Below, in pieces: positions 9,010-17,815 of a stretch of DNA of 19,093 nucleotides. A program made the translations under genes and the position numbers. Origin of the DNA: Chloroflexota bacterium. Lineage in GTDB: Bacteria; Chloroflexota; Chloroflexia; Thermomicrobiales; JADLAZ01. The notes under the pieces are model-generated. The model was not told the origin of the DNA and made no database searches. It saw only the letters and a list, made by a program, of their open reading frames with translations. The stretch is from NCBI GenBank assembly GCA_020849725.1, contig JADLAZ010000122.1, positions 1 to 19,093 on the forward strand, read 5' to 3'. The stretch's first letter is position 1; every line of letters begins with the position of its first letter.

Positions 9010-9882
9010 CTATTCATCCGCCTCACCCTCCCCCTCGGCCAGCCCGGTCCGCGCCGGCCGCGCGTGGGCTTTGGGTGGCGCCAGACCCAGCAGCGCCCGC
9101 GCAGCGGCGCGGCGGTCGGGCGCGACGATCAGCGACTCGCCGACGAGCATAGCGTCGACGCCGCAGGCGGCCAGCCGCTCGACATCGGCGCGGGTGTGGA
9201 TGCCGCTCTCGCTGACCAGCAGCGCGCCGGCCGGCTTGCGCGCCGCGAGGCGCTCAGTCGTCGCCAGATCGACAGTGAAGGTGCGCAGGTCGCGGTTGTT
9301 GATGCCGATGACCGTTGCACCGACGGCCGCGGCGCGCTCCAGCTCCGCCTCGTCGTGGACTTCGACCAGAGCGGTCAGATTCCAGCGCTGCGCCTCGGCG
9401 TGCAGCACCGCCAGCGTCGCGTCGTCGAGCGCGGCCACGATCAGCAGGATCGCGTCCGCCCCGGCCGCCCGCGCTTCGATGATCTGGTAGGCGTCGATGG
9501 TGAAATCCTTGCGCAGCACCGGCACGTCGCGCTGCAGTGTGCGCGTCAGCCGCTTGACGTTGGTCAGATCGTCGAGCGATCCCTGGAAGAAGGTCCGGTC
9601 GGTTAAGACCGAGATCGCCGCCGCGCCGCCGTACAGGTAGTCGCGGGCGATGACGACCGGGTCAAAGGGGTCGATCAGGATGCCGCGCGATGGCGAGGCG
9701 TGCTTGACTTCGGCAATCAGGCTGACGACGGGACCGCGCAGCGCAGCGGCGAAGTCGAGCGGCGTGCCGCGACTGATCGCCCCCTGCTCGACCACCCACA
9801 GCGGTCGCTGCTCTTGCGCCGTGGCCAGCTCGCCGCGCTTGCGCCGGATGATGCGCTCCAGAATGTCTGAGCCGGCGCTCAT
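9010..9882 (-). CDS. trpC: Indole-3-glycerol phosphate synthase
   Basis: Decarboxylates and closes CdRP to indole-3-glycerol phosphate, the substrate of TrpA. A stand-alone TIM-barrel enzyme of 290 residues, a little longer than the usual 255-270 because of a charged tail (ARPARTGLAEGEGEADE). Key residues: Glu58 and Lys60 in AEVKHASPSRG, Lys125 in VLRKDF, Glu174 in LVEVH, Asn196 in INNRDL, and VSESGI, covering the known catalytic set of IGPS. The start ATG 9882 overlaps the trpD stop as ATGA, with GGGAGG upstream inside trpD, so the two are translationally coupled. The last coding bases run close to the hairpin at 8981-9001. Confidence 0.97.
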   Translation of the reverse strand: MSAGSDILERIIRRKRGELATAQEQRPLWVVEQGAISRGTPLDFAAALRGPVVSLIAEVKHASPSRGILIDPFDPVVIARDYLYGGAAAISVLTDRTFFQGSLDDLTNVKRLTRTLQRDVPVLRKDFTIDAYQIIEARAAGADAILLIVAALDDATLAVLHAEAQRWNLTALVEVHDEAELERAAAVGATVIGINNRDLRTFTVDLATTERLAARKPAGALLVSESGIHTRADVERLAACGVDAMLVGESLIVAPDRRAAARALLGLAPPKAHARPARTGLAEGEGEADE

Positions 9883-10895
9883 GCGGCGACCTCCCAGGTA
9901 AAGGTGATCAGCCGCTCCAGTGTGGCGGCCGCCGCACCGGAGTCGAGCGACCGCTCGGCCAGCGGCAGCGCCGCCTCCAGTGACGGCGCCAGACCCGCGG
10001 CCCGCACTGCTGCCGCTGCGTTCAGCAGGACGACGGCGCGCGCCGGGCCGTTGCCGCCGGTGAACAGGCGACGAATGACCGCGACGTTGTGGGCGATATC
10101 ACCGCCGGCGATGGCGTCGCGCGGCGCGGTGGCGAAGCCCAGGTCCTCCGGCCGCAGTTCGTACTGGCGCATGGCGCCGTCGTGGAACTCCTGGACCAGA
10201 GTCGGCGCGGAGATGCTGATCTCGTCCATCCCGTCCAGCCCGTGGACGACGAGCGCGTGGCGCGCGCCCAACTGGCGCAGCACCTCGGCCAGCTTCGGCA
10301 CCAACTCACGGTGGCCGACACCGATCAACTGATGCTGCGCGCCGGCCGGATTCGTCAGCGGGCCGAGGATGTTGAAGACCGTGCGGATGCCGATCTCGCG
10401 GCGGGGCGGGCCGGCGAAGCGCATCGCCGGGTGAAACGCCTGGGCGAACATGAAGCCGATGCCGACCGTCTCGATGCAGCGGGCTACCTGCTCGGGGGTC
10501 AGATCGAGCTTGACGCCCAGCCCTTCGAGGACGTCGGCGCTGCCGCACTGGCTGGTCATGGCCCGGTTGCCGTGCTTGGCGACGCGCGCGCCGGCGCCGG
10601 CGGCGACGATCGCGGCGGCGGTGGAGATGTTGAATGTGCCCGAGGCATCACCGCCGGTGCCACAGGTGTCGACCAGCGGGCCATCGACATGGACCGGCAG
10701 CGCCTTGGCGCGCATGACAGCGGCGAAGCCGGCGACCTCGTCGACGGTCTCGCCGCGCATGCGCAGCGCGGTGACGAGCGCGCCGAACTGCGCCGGCGTC
10801 GCCTCGCCGGTCATGATCTCCTCCATGACCTGGTGGGCCTCATCGCGGGTCAGGGTCTCGCCGCCGACCACCCGGGCGATGGCGTCGCGGATCAT
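9879..10895 (-). CDS. trpD: Anthranilate phosphoribosyltransferase
   Basis: Transfers the phosphoribosyl group from PRPP to anthranilate. It has 338 residues, as expected, and is not fused to TrpG. Motifs: DTCGTGGDASGTFNIST (residues 76-92; the GTGGD PRPP loop at 79-83), KHGNRAMTSQCGSADVLE (107-124) and the RREIGIRTVFNILGPLTNPA segment that shapes the anthranilate channel. The frame extends 21 residues upstream to 10958, but ATG 10895 is preceded by AGGAGG at six bases and begins with the family-typical MIRDAIARVV, so the shorter form is chosen. It lies 31 nt after trpS and overlaps trpC by four bases. Confidence 0.97.
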   Translation of the reverse strand: MIRDAIARVVGGETLTRDEAHQVMEEIMTGEATPAQFGALVTALRMRGETVDEVAGFAAVMRAKALPVHVDGPLVDTCGTGGDASGTFNISTAAAIVAAGAGARVAKHGNRAMTSQCGSADVLEGLGVKLDLTPEQVARCIETVGIGFMFAQAFHPAMRFAGPPRREIGIRTVFNILGPLTNPAGAQHQLIGVGHRELVPKLAEVLRQLGARHALVVHGLDGMDEISISAPTLVQEFHDGAMRQYELRPEDLGFATAPRDAIAGGDIAHNVAVIRRLFTGGNGPARAVVLLNAAAAVRAAGLAPSLEAALPLAERSLDSGAAAATLERLITFTWEVAA

Positions 10896-10926
10896 GGCGC
10901 TCCTCCTGACATGGCAGTCGGGACGG

Positions 10927-11955
10927 CTAACCGCCGAGGCCGACTTTGCGCTTGACATCGGATAGCGTGGCGGCGGCGATGGGGCGGACGCGCGCGGCGC
11001 TCTGGCGGAACACGTCCTCGATGTAACCGGGATCGGCCATGATGCGTCGGTACTCGGTGCGCAATGGCCGCAGCCCCTCGATGACCAGCTCGGCCAGCTC
11101 CTTCTTCAGGTCGCCGTAGCCCTTGCCGGCAAAGTGTGCCTCGATCTGTTCCGGCGTCTGCCGGCTGAAGATCTGGTAGATCGCCAGCAGGTTGAAGATG
11201 CCCGGCCGATCGTGGTCGAAGCGCACCTCGCGACCGGAGTCGGTCGTCGCGCGCATGATCTTGCGGCGGGTCACGGCATCGTCCTCATCGAGCAGGACGG
11301 CGTGATTGGAGCCGGGGTCGCTCTTGCTCATCTTCCTGGTCGGGTCGTCCAGGCCCATGATGCGGGCGCCAGTCTGCTTGATGTTCGGGGCCGGCACGAC
11401 GAAGGTCTGGCCGAAGGCGTTATTGAACTTCTCGGCGATATCGCGCGTCAGCTCGACGTGCTGGCGCTGGTCGTCGCCGACCGGCACGAAGTCGGCGTTG
11501 TAGAGCAGGATGTCGGCGGCCATCAGCACCGGGTAGTCGTACAGGCCGACGCTGACGCCCTCGCGATCGTCGCCGGCCTTGCTCTTGAACTGCGTCATCC
11601 GGTTGAGCCAGCCCATCGGCGTGATGCAGTTGAAGATCCAGGCCAGTGCCGGGTGCTCGTCGATGTCGGACTGAGCGATGATGGCGCAATGCTCCAGCCG
11701 GAGACCGGCAGCCAGGTAGGCCGCTGCCACCTGGCGGGTGCGGTGGCGCAAGTCGGCCGGGTCTTGCGGCACGGTGATGGCGTGCATGTCGACGACACAA
11801 AAGATGTTGTCGAACTGCTCCTGCTCCTCGACCCAGTTGCGGATCGCGCCCAGGTAGTTGCCGATGTGCAGGCTGCCGGATGGTTGGATGCCGGAGAAGA
11901 CACGCGGCTTGGCTTTCAGGGCGGTGGCTCCGGCCACCGTGGCTGGGACGGTCAT
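10927..11955 (-). CDS. trpS: Tryptophanyl-tRNA synthetase inside the trp operon
   Basis: Class I aminoacyl-tRNA synthetase that charges tRNA-Trp. It has 342 residues, typical for bacterial TrpRS. HIGN at residues 30-33 within SGIQPSGSLHIGNYLGA, GLYDYPVLMAADILLY at about 137-152 (Trp pocket) and KMSKS at 208-212 are all intact. The frame is open to 11979, but ATG 11955 has GGAGG four bases upstream and leaves a normal N-terminus. The location between trpG and trpD is unusual, since trpS is generally a separate gene. Because the operon leader is a T-box reading tRNA-Trp, the synthetase should be induced by its own uncharged substrate. Whether a second trpS exists elsewhere in the genome cannot be seen. 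Confidence 0.96.
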   Translation of the reverse strand: MTVPATVAGATALKAKPRVFSGIQPSGSLHIGNYLGAIRNWVEEQEQFDNIFCVVDMHAITVPQDPADLRHRTRQVAAAYLAAGLRLEHCAIIAQSDIDEHPALAWIFNCITPMGWLNRMTQFKSKAGDDREGVSVGLYDYPVLMAADILLYNADFVPVGDDQRQHVELTRDIAEKFNNAFGQTFVVPAPNIKQTGARIMGLDDPTRKMSKSDPGSNHAVLLDEDDAVTRRKIMRATTDSGREVRFDHDRPGIFNLLAIYQIFSRQTPEQIEAHFAGKGYGDLKKELAELVIEGLRPLRTEYRRIMADPGYIEDVFRQSAARVRPIAAATLSDVKRKVGLGG

Positions 11956-11989
11956 GGCGCCTCCAGGAATGATGGACACGGCGGGTCGA

Positions 11990-12583
11990 TCAGGCGGATG
12001 CGGCGGCCGCCGGGGCCGGCGTCGCGGTCAAGAACGTCTGCAGCAGGGCGTGACCATGCTCGGTCAAGATGCTCTCAGGATGGAACTGGACCCCTTCGAC
12101 TGGGTGCTCGCGGTGGCGCACGGCCATGATGAGGCCGTCCTCGCTCTCGGCGGTGATCTCCAGGCAGTCCGGCAGCGTGGCGCGCTCGACGATGAGCGAG
12201 TGATAGCGGGTGGCGGTGAACGGGCTGGGCAGCCCGGTCAACACGCCCTGGCCGTGGTGCAGGATCGGCCCGGTCTTGCCGTGCATCACCTTCGGCGCCC
12301 GGATGACCCGGCCGCCATAGGCTTCACCGATCGCCTGGTGACCGAGGCAGACACCGAGGACCGGCACACGCGGCCCGACTGCGCGCACCAACTCGACCGA
12401 GATGCCGGCCTCGGCAGGCGTGCACGGGCCGGGCGAGATGACGATCCGCTCCGGCGCCAGCCGCTCGACCTCGGCAACCGTGATCTTGTCGTTGCGCACG
12501 GCGCGCACGTCCGCGCCCAACTCGCACAGATACTGGTAGAGGTTGTAGGTGAAGCTGTCGTAGTTGTCGATCAAGAGGATCAT
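11990..12583 (-). CDS. trpG: Anthranilate synthase component II, glutamine amidotransferase
   Basis: Class I glutamine amidotransferase that supplies ammonia to TrpE. It has 197 residues, as usual. Seen: [16 protein letters not shown] at the N-terminus, ISPGPCTP, the nucleophile Cys79 in GVCLGHQ, KVMHGKT, YHSL, and the triad partners His168 and Glu170 in GVQFHPES. An Ala/Pro tail follows. The ATG at 12583 has GAGGAG about ten bases upstream, and the trpE stop is 38 nt before it. The sequence cannot separate a purely Trp role from shared use in folate synthesis (PabA); placement next to trpE favours Trp. Confidence 0.96.
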   Translation of the reverse strand: MILLIDNYDSFTYNLYQYLCELGADVRAVRNDKITVAEVERLAPERIVISPGPCTPAEAGISVELVRAVGPRVPVLGVCLGHQAIGEAYGGRVIRAPKVMHGKTGPILHHGQGVLTGLPSPFTATRYHSLIVERATLPDCLEITAESEDGLIMAVRHREHPVEGVQFHPESILTEHGHALLQTFLTATPAPAAAASA

Positions 12584-12621
12584 CGTCGCTTCGCTCCTCA
12601 GTAGATGAGTGATGGGTCTGG

Positions 12622-14199
<1,578 letters not shown>

Positions 14200-14234
14200 C
14201 ATTCCCCTCCCGCGGCGCGGCCGCCGGCGAACAC

Positions 14235-14268
14235 AAAAAACCCTCGTCCCAATCAACAGGGACGAGGG
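14235..14268 (-). terminator. Intrinsic terminator of the trp T-box leader
   Basis: A perfect 10-bp stem (CCCTCGTCCC, 14268-14259; GGGACGAGGG, 14250-14241) with an 8-nt loop is followed by six T residues (14240-14235) on the minus strand, 36 nt before trpE. The 5' arm overlaps the sequence needed by the alternative antiterminator, as in other T-box leaders. It is the only classic Rho-independent terminator I see in the window. Confidence 0.95.
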
Positions 14269-14520
14269 ATGCGTGCGCATCACCCGCGGTGCCACCCATG
14301 TTAGGCGCGAAGCGCCTCACTCTGCAAGTACGGGACAGGCCAGGCCGGTCCGATACCCAGCTCCCAGATAACGGCGGAGTCGCCGGCGCTATCTACTGGA
14401 CGCGACCGCGTCGTTCGAGGCGCAACTCCCGGATCCATTCACCATCCGCGCCGGGGTCGGCTCGCACCTGGCCCGACTCTCTTGGCCCGCGCCTGGACGG
14501 CTACTCGTTCCGTTCGACGT
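14235..14520 (-). promoter_or_regulatory. T-box riboswitch, tRNA-Trp specific, controlling the trp operon
   Basis: A leader RNA that binds uncharged tRNA and switches between terminator and antiterminator. On the minus strand in order: the AGTA motif (14505-14502), AGAGAG (14482-14477) and the distal stem-loop with GGTGCGAG (14468-14461), all conserved Stem I parts; then the specifier region GTGAATGGATCC, in which the codon after GAA is TGG (14437-14435), i.e. Trp; then a perfect 6-bp Stem III (AGGCGC/GCGCCT, 14317-14303) and the T-box core GGGTGGCACCGCG (14297-14285). The bulge TGGC (14294-14291) can pair with a tRNA 3' end GCCA; bacterial tRNA-Trp normally has G at position 73. The terminator follows. 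All main elements agree, so the call is very secure; the exact 5' limit of Stem I is estimated. Confidence 0.95.
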
Positions 14521-14543
14521 CTGTGCCATCTTCACTTGGGCAG

Positions 14544-14573
14544 ACCATAGCACGGCACACCGGGAACTGTCAA
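14544..14573 (-). promoter_or_regulatory. Promoter of the trp operon
   Basis: On the minus strand a perfect -35 box TTGACA (14573-14568) is followed by an 18-nt spacer and the -10 box TATGGT (14549-14544). This predicts a transcription start near 14537, about 17 nt before the T-box begins. The position directly upstream of the riboswitch strongly supports it. Confidence 0.85.
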
Positions 14574-14597
14574 GGTGCGGCGAATCGGCGCGGCCAG

Positions 14598-14626
14598 TTG
14601 CCGGGCGGCTTGCCTGAACGTACACT
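14598..14626 (+). promoter_or_regulatory. Candidate promoter of the secreted barrel-domain protein gene
   Basis: TTGCCG (14598-14603), a 17-nt spacer and TACACT (14621-14626) match four of six consensus bases in each box. It would start RNA near 14633, giving a leader of about 53 nt before ATG 14686. It lies back to back with the trp promoter, with 24 nt between the two -35 boxes. Confidence 0.4.
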
Positions 14627-14685
14627 GTGATGGTACGGCTGACGTGACGCTGGTCCGCTGTGTGGCCGGGGTCAATGGAGGAGAC

Positions 14686-15663
14686 ATGCCCAGTCGCCGC
14701 CGTCTGCTGGCCTGGCTGAGCCTGGCGCCCGCGGTGGGAGTGGTCCCGGCCGGCAGCGCGGCCATGGTGCCCGATGACCAAGCCGACGAGCCATTGCTGC
14801 AACGACATGTCGTGGAAGGCGTGGCCGTCGGCCTCGCGCTCACCGGCGCTGGCGCGCTGACGCTGACCGGCGAGCCGGCCGCGTGGTCCGAGCAGCCATA
14901 TGTCGTGGCCGGTGTTCTGGTCGGCCCGCCGCTCGCGCTGAGCGAGCCGGCCACAGCGGTGACCGCCACGTGGGTCGGGGCGGCCCCCGATGGGACGGAG
15001 GTGCGCCTGGAGGTCCGAGGTGGCAACCGGCAGCAGGTAACGCCCTGGGTCGAGGCGCCGCGGGGTGGCGGCGTGGTGGGACTGGAAGATGCGGTCACTG
15101 CCGTCCAGTACCGGTTGACGCTGCTGGCGATGGACCCGGCGACCGGACCAGTGGTCGAGCGGGTCCAGATCGAGGCGGCCGCGCCAGCCGAGCCGGTGCT
15201 GGCGGCGATGCAGGTCAGTGCCGCTTCGAGCTACCGCCTGTATGCCACACGCATCGGCCTGATCGGCCGCACGACCGCCAACGGGACGATCATCGCGCCC
15301 GAGGACCGCTTCGTGGCGCTGCCGTCGCGGCGGGTGCTGGCGGTGAAGGGCGGGCGTGAGTACGAGGTGCGCGTCGAGTACAAGGGCCGGAGCATCACCG
15401 TGCCGGTGTGGGACATCGGGCCGTGGAACGTGCGCGACAACTTCTGGGACGCGCCGGTTCGGCGCGACATGTGGAACGATTTGCCGGTGGGCCGGCCGCA
15501 GTCGGCGGCCGCCTACTTCGACGCCTACCACGGCGGCCGGGACGGATTCGGCCGGCGGGTGATGAGTCCGGCCGCCATCGACCTATCCGACGCTGCCTTC
15601 TACGACCTGGGCATGACCAACGCCGACTGGGTGCAGAAAACGCTGCTCTGGCAGCGGCGGTAG
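14686..15663 (+). CDS. Secreted protein with RlpA-like double-psi beta-barrel C-terminal region
   Basis: 325 residues. MPSRRRLLAW with a following hydrophobic stretch to about residue 26 is a likely signal peptide; some twin-arginine character (SRRRLLAWL) is possible. Residues about 55-165 look like a beta-sandwich (TAVTATWVGAAPDGTEVRLEVRG and QYRLTLLAMD), of the kind seen before cell-wall enzymes in Chloroflexota. Residues about 185-315 follow a double-psi-beta-barrel pattern: NGTIIAPEDRFVALPS, YEVRVEYKGRSITVPVWDIGPW, then AAIDLSDAAFYDLGM. RlpA-like barrels bind or cut glycan strands of peptidoglycan, but I cannot confirm a catalytic residue, so the activity is open. The start ATG 14686 has GGAGGAG just upstream and precedes the signal peptide; an open frame back to 14575 lacks these features. 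The gene is transcribed away from the trp promoter and converges on the PHP gene, with 12 nt between stops. Confidence 0.65.
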   Translation: MPSRRRLLAWLSLAPAVGVVPAGSAAMVPDDQADEPLLQRHVVEGVAVGLALTGAGALTLTGEPAAWSEQPYVVAGVLVGPPLALSEPATAVTATWVGAAPDGTEVRLEVRGGNRQQVTPWVEAPRGGGVVGLEDAVTAVQYRLTLLAMDPATGPVVERVQIEAAAPAEPVLAAMQVSAASSYRLYATRIGLIGRTTANGTIIAPEDRFVALPSRRVLAVKGGREYEVRVEYKGRSITVPVWDIGPWNVRDNFWDAPVRRDMWNDLPVGRPQSAAAYFDAYHGGRDGFGRRVMSPAAIDLSDAAFYDLGMTNADWVQKTLLWQRR

Positions 15664-15675
15664 GGTCGCCGGCCG

Positions 15676-16581
15676 TCACGGCGCCGTGGCGAGCGGCGTC
15701 GCGGCCCAGCGGCCGCCGTCCAGCACCATGATTTCGCGGTGGCCGGTCGCTCGCAGCAAGGCTGCACCCTCGTCAAAGGCGCGGGCGACATTGGCCGGCT
15801 GGTGCGCGTCGGCCGACAGCGTGACTGGGATGCCTAGCTCGGCGCAGCGGCGCAGCAGCCGCGGGCCGGGGTAGGGCTCACCATGGGGCCGGCCGATGCC
15901 GGCGGTATTGAGCTCGACGACTAGCCCGCCGGCGGCGATGGCCTGCAGCGCGGCGTCGGCGGCGTCCAGGTACCAGGTGGCGGTCTCGTCGAAGTAGCGC
16001 CCGCCGATGTTCCACATCTTGCCCTTGTCGATGTGGCCGGCGATCACCGGCAGGCCCCAGGTCGCGGCCAGCCGCGCCATTGCCGTCACGCGCGACCAGT
16101 AGGCCTCCATCAGGTGGCGGATATCGCTGTCGTAGGCGTGCTGGAGCTGGTAGGCGAACTCATCACCCCGGCTGTCGATCGACCACGGCTGGCCGGCGCG
16201 CGGCTGGCCGGCGGCCAGGTGGCCAACGTAGTGCATGCTGGCGACGGCATAGTCCAGCCCGGCGGCGTGGATGTGGGCGCGATTGTGGGCCTCTCCGTCG
16301 ACGGCCACATCTGGCGCCAGGTGTTCGATTTCCAGACCGAGCAGGATCGGCAGTCGGCCGGCGTAGGCCGTCGCGGCGGCGCGCACCTCGGCCACGTAGT
16401 CCGGCAGGCTGGCCACCGGCATGTTCCAGCTCGACGCGAACGGCGTCGGCGCGTGGCACGACAGGCCCAGTGACGCCAGACCGGCCGCGAGCGCCGCCTC
16501 GGCGTACTCGGCGGCGGCGCCCGCACCGTCACTGAAGCGCAGGTGGTTGTGGTAGCTGCCGCGGCGCGGCACGTCTGGCAT
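15676..16581 (-). CDS. hisJ: PHP-domain histidinol-phosphatase-like phosphoesterase (HisK/HisJ type)
   Basis: A metal-dependent phosphoesterase of 301 residues. Members of this group remove phosphate from L-histidinol phosphate, the penultimate step of histidine synthesis. Metal-site motifs in order: YHNHLRFSDG (His11, His13), SCHAP (His43), GLEIE (Glu84), ASMHYVG (His117), AGHIDKG (His183), SADAH (Asp258, His260). The set and spacing fit the HisK-type PHP family rather than the DNA polymerase PHP domain. The start ATG 16581 has AGGAGG four bases upstream; the longer open frame reaches into dxr. The gene is 47 nt after dxr on the same strand. No other his gene is near, so the precise substrate is inferred from family and another phosphate ester is possible. 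Confidence 0.8.
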   Translation of the reverse strand: MPDVPRRGSYHNHLRFSDGAGAAAEYAEAALAAGLASLGLSCHAPTPFASSWNMPVASLPDYVAEVRAAATAYAGRLPILLGLEIEHLAPDVAVDGEAHNRAHIHAAGLDYAVASMHYVGHLAAGQPRAGQPWSIDSRGDEFAYQLQHAYDSDIRHLMEAYWSRVTAMARLAATWGLPVIAGHIDKGKMWNIGGRYFDETATWYLDAADAALQAIAAGGLVVELNTAGIGRPHGEPYPGPRLLRRCAELGIPVTLSADAHQPANVARAFDEGAALLRATGHREIMVLDGGRWAATPLATAP

Positions 16582-16628
16582 CGGTCCTCCTGAGGGCAGG
16601 GAGTGAGGGAGCAGTGACCCGACAATGG

Positions 16629-17777
16629 TCAAATCGGCTCCAGGGTCTGGCGGACGAAGGCGCGGGTCTCGCGGTCGGCCTCGAGGATGTCGGCCAGTGT
16701 CGGCTCGCCGACCGGCACGTGCGCTTGCAAGGCGGCCTCGATCAGCCGGGGAATGCCAGTGAAGCGGATTGCGCCGGCCATGAACAACTCCACCGCGACC
16801 TCGTCGGCGGCGCTCAACACGGTGGGGTAGGTGCCGCCGGCGCGGCCGGCCTGATAGGCGAGGCCCAGGCAAGGGAAGGCGTCGAGGCGCGGCAGTTCGA
16901 AGTCGAGTCGTGCGATGGCCGCCAGGTCCAGGCGTGGTAGCTCGCTCTCGACTCGCTCCGGGTAGGCCAGCGCGACGTGGATCGGGAGGCGCATATCCGG
17001 CTGGCCGAGCTGCGCCAGCACCGAGCCATCGGCGAATTCAACCAGCGAGTGGACGATCGACTGGGGATGCACCAGCACTCTGATGCGCTCGTAGGGCTGA
17101 CCGAAGAGCCAGTGTGCCTCGATGACCTCCAGCCCCTTGTTCATCAGCGAGGCCGAGTCGACGGTGATCTTGCCACCCATGCGCCAGGTCGGGTGATTCA
17201 GCGCCTGCTCGGCGCTGACATGCTCCAACTCCGCGACCGGCCAGGTCCGAAACGGGCCGCCGGAGGCGGTTAGGGTGATGTGGCGCACGGGCTGAGCGCG
17301 CTGCGCGAAGCCAAGGCACTGCCAGATGGCCGAGTGCTCGCTGTCGACCGGTCGGATCGTGACACCGGCCGCCTGCGCCGTCGCCGTCACCAGCGCGCCA
17401 GCGCAGACGATCGTCTCCTTGTTGGCCAGCGCCAGGTGCTTGCCGGCCGCCAGTGCCGCCAGCGTCGGCGCGATGCCGGCGTGTCCGCCACTGGCGGCGA
17501 CGAGCAGGTCCACGGATGGGTCGGTCGCCATCTGCGTCAGGCCGGCCTCGCCCGCCAGCACCGCGCGGCCTGGCGCCGCCAGCGCCGGCCGGTCGGCCTC
17601 GGCCGCGACGACGACGCAGGCCGGCCGGAACTCGTCGGCCAGTGCCCGCAGCGCCATCGACGGATGCGCGGCCGCGAGCGCCACGACCCGGTAGCGGTCG
17701 GGCTGTGCCCGCACGACGGCCAGCGTCTGCTGACCAACGGAGCCGGTCGCGCCGAGGATCGCCAGGCGAGTGGGCAC
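16629..17777 (-). CDS. dxr: 1-deoxy-D-xylulose 5-phosphate reductoisomerase
   Basis: Converts DXP to 2-C-methyl-D-erythritol 4-phosphate with NADPH, the committed step of the MEP isoprenoid pathway. It has 382 residues. Seen: the Rossmann motif ILGATGSVGQQTL (7-19), ALANKE (116-121), metal ligands in PVDSEHSA (Asp145, Ser146, Glu147), TASGGPF (170-176), HPTWRMGGKITVDSASLMNKGLEVIE with Asn213, Lys214 and Glu217, and PQSIVHS. Start: GTG 17777, with AGGAG at 17783-17787, gives the family-typical MPTRLAILGATG; the frame is also open to GTG 17819, which overlaps the stop of the preceding gene as GTGA but adds 14 unconserved residues. It shares a strand with the ROK gene upstream and the PHP gene downstream, probably one transcript. 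Confidence 0.96.
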   Translation of the reverse strand: MPTRLAILGATGSVGQQTLAVVRAQPDRYRVVALAAAHPSMALRALADEFRPACVVVAAEADRPALAAPGRAVLAGEAGLTQMATDPSVDLLVAASGGHAGIAPTLAALAAGKHLALANKETIVCAGALVTATAQAAGVTIRPVDSEHSAIWQCLGFAQRAQPVRHITLTASGGPFRTWPVAELEHVSAEQALNHPTWRMGGKITVDSASLMNKGLEVIEAHWLFGQPYERIRVLVHPQSIVHSLVEFADGSVLAQLGQPDMRLPIHVALAYPERVESELPRLDLAAIARLDFELPRLDAFPCLGLAYQAGRAGGTYPTVLSAADEVAVELFMAGAIRFTGIPRLIEAALQAHVPVGEPTLADILEADRETRAFVRQTLEPI

Positions 17778-17815
17778 GTGCGCTCCTGGGAGATCAATCA
17801 GTGGGACAAGGTGGC

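Noticed and set aside
14235..14268. Trp attenuation by a leader peptide with tandem Trp codons
   Set aside because: No leader ORF with consecutive TGG codons precedes the terminator, and the T-box motifs explain the structure.
14200..14295. Longer TrpE N-terminus starting at 14295
   Set aside because: It would be encoded by the T-box core and the terminator hairpin; the GGAGG site at 14206-14210 points to the later ATG.
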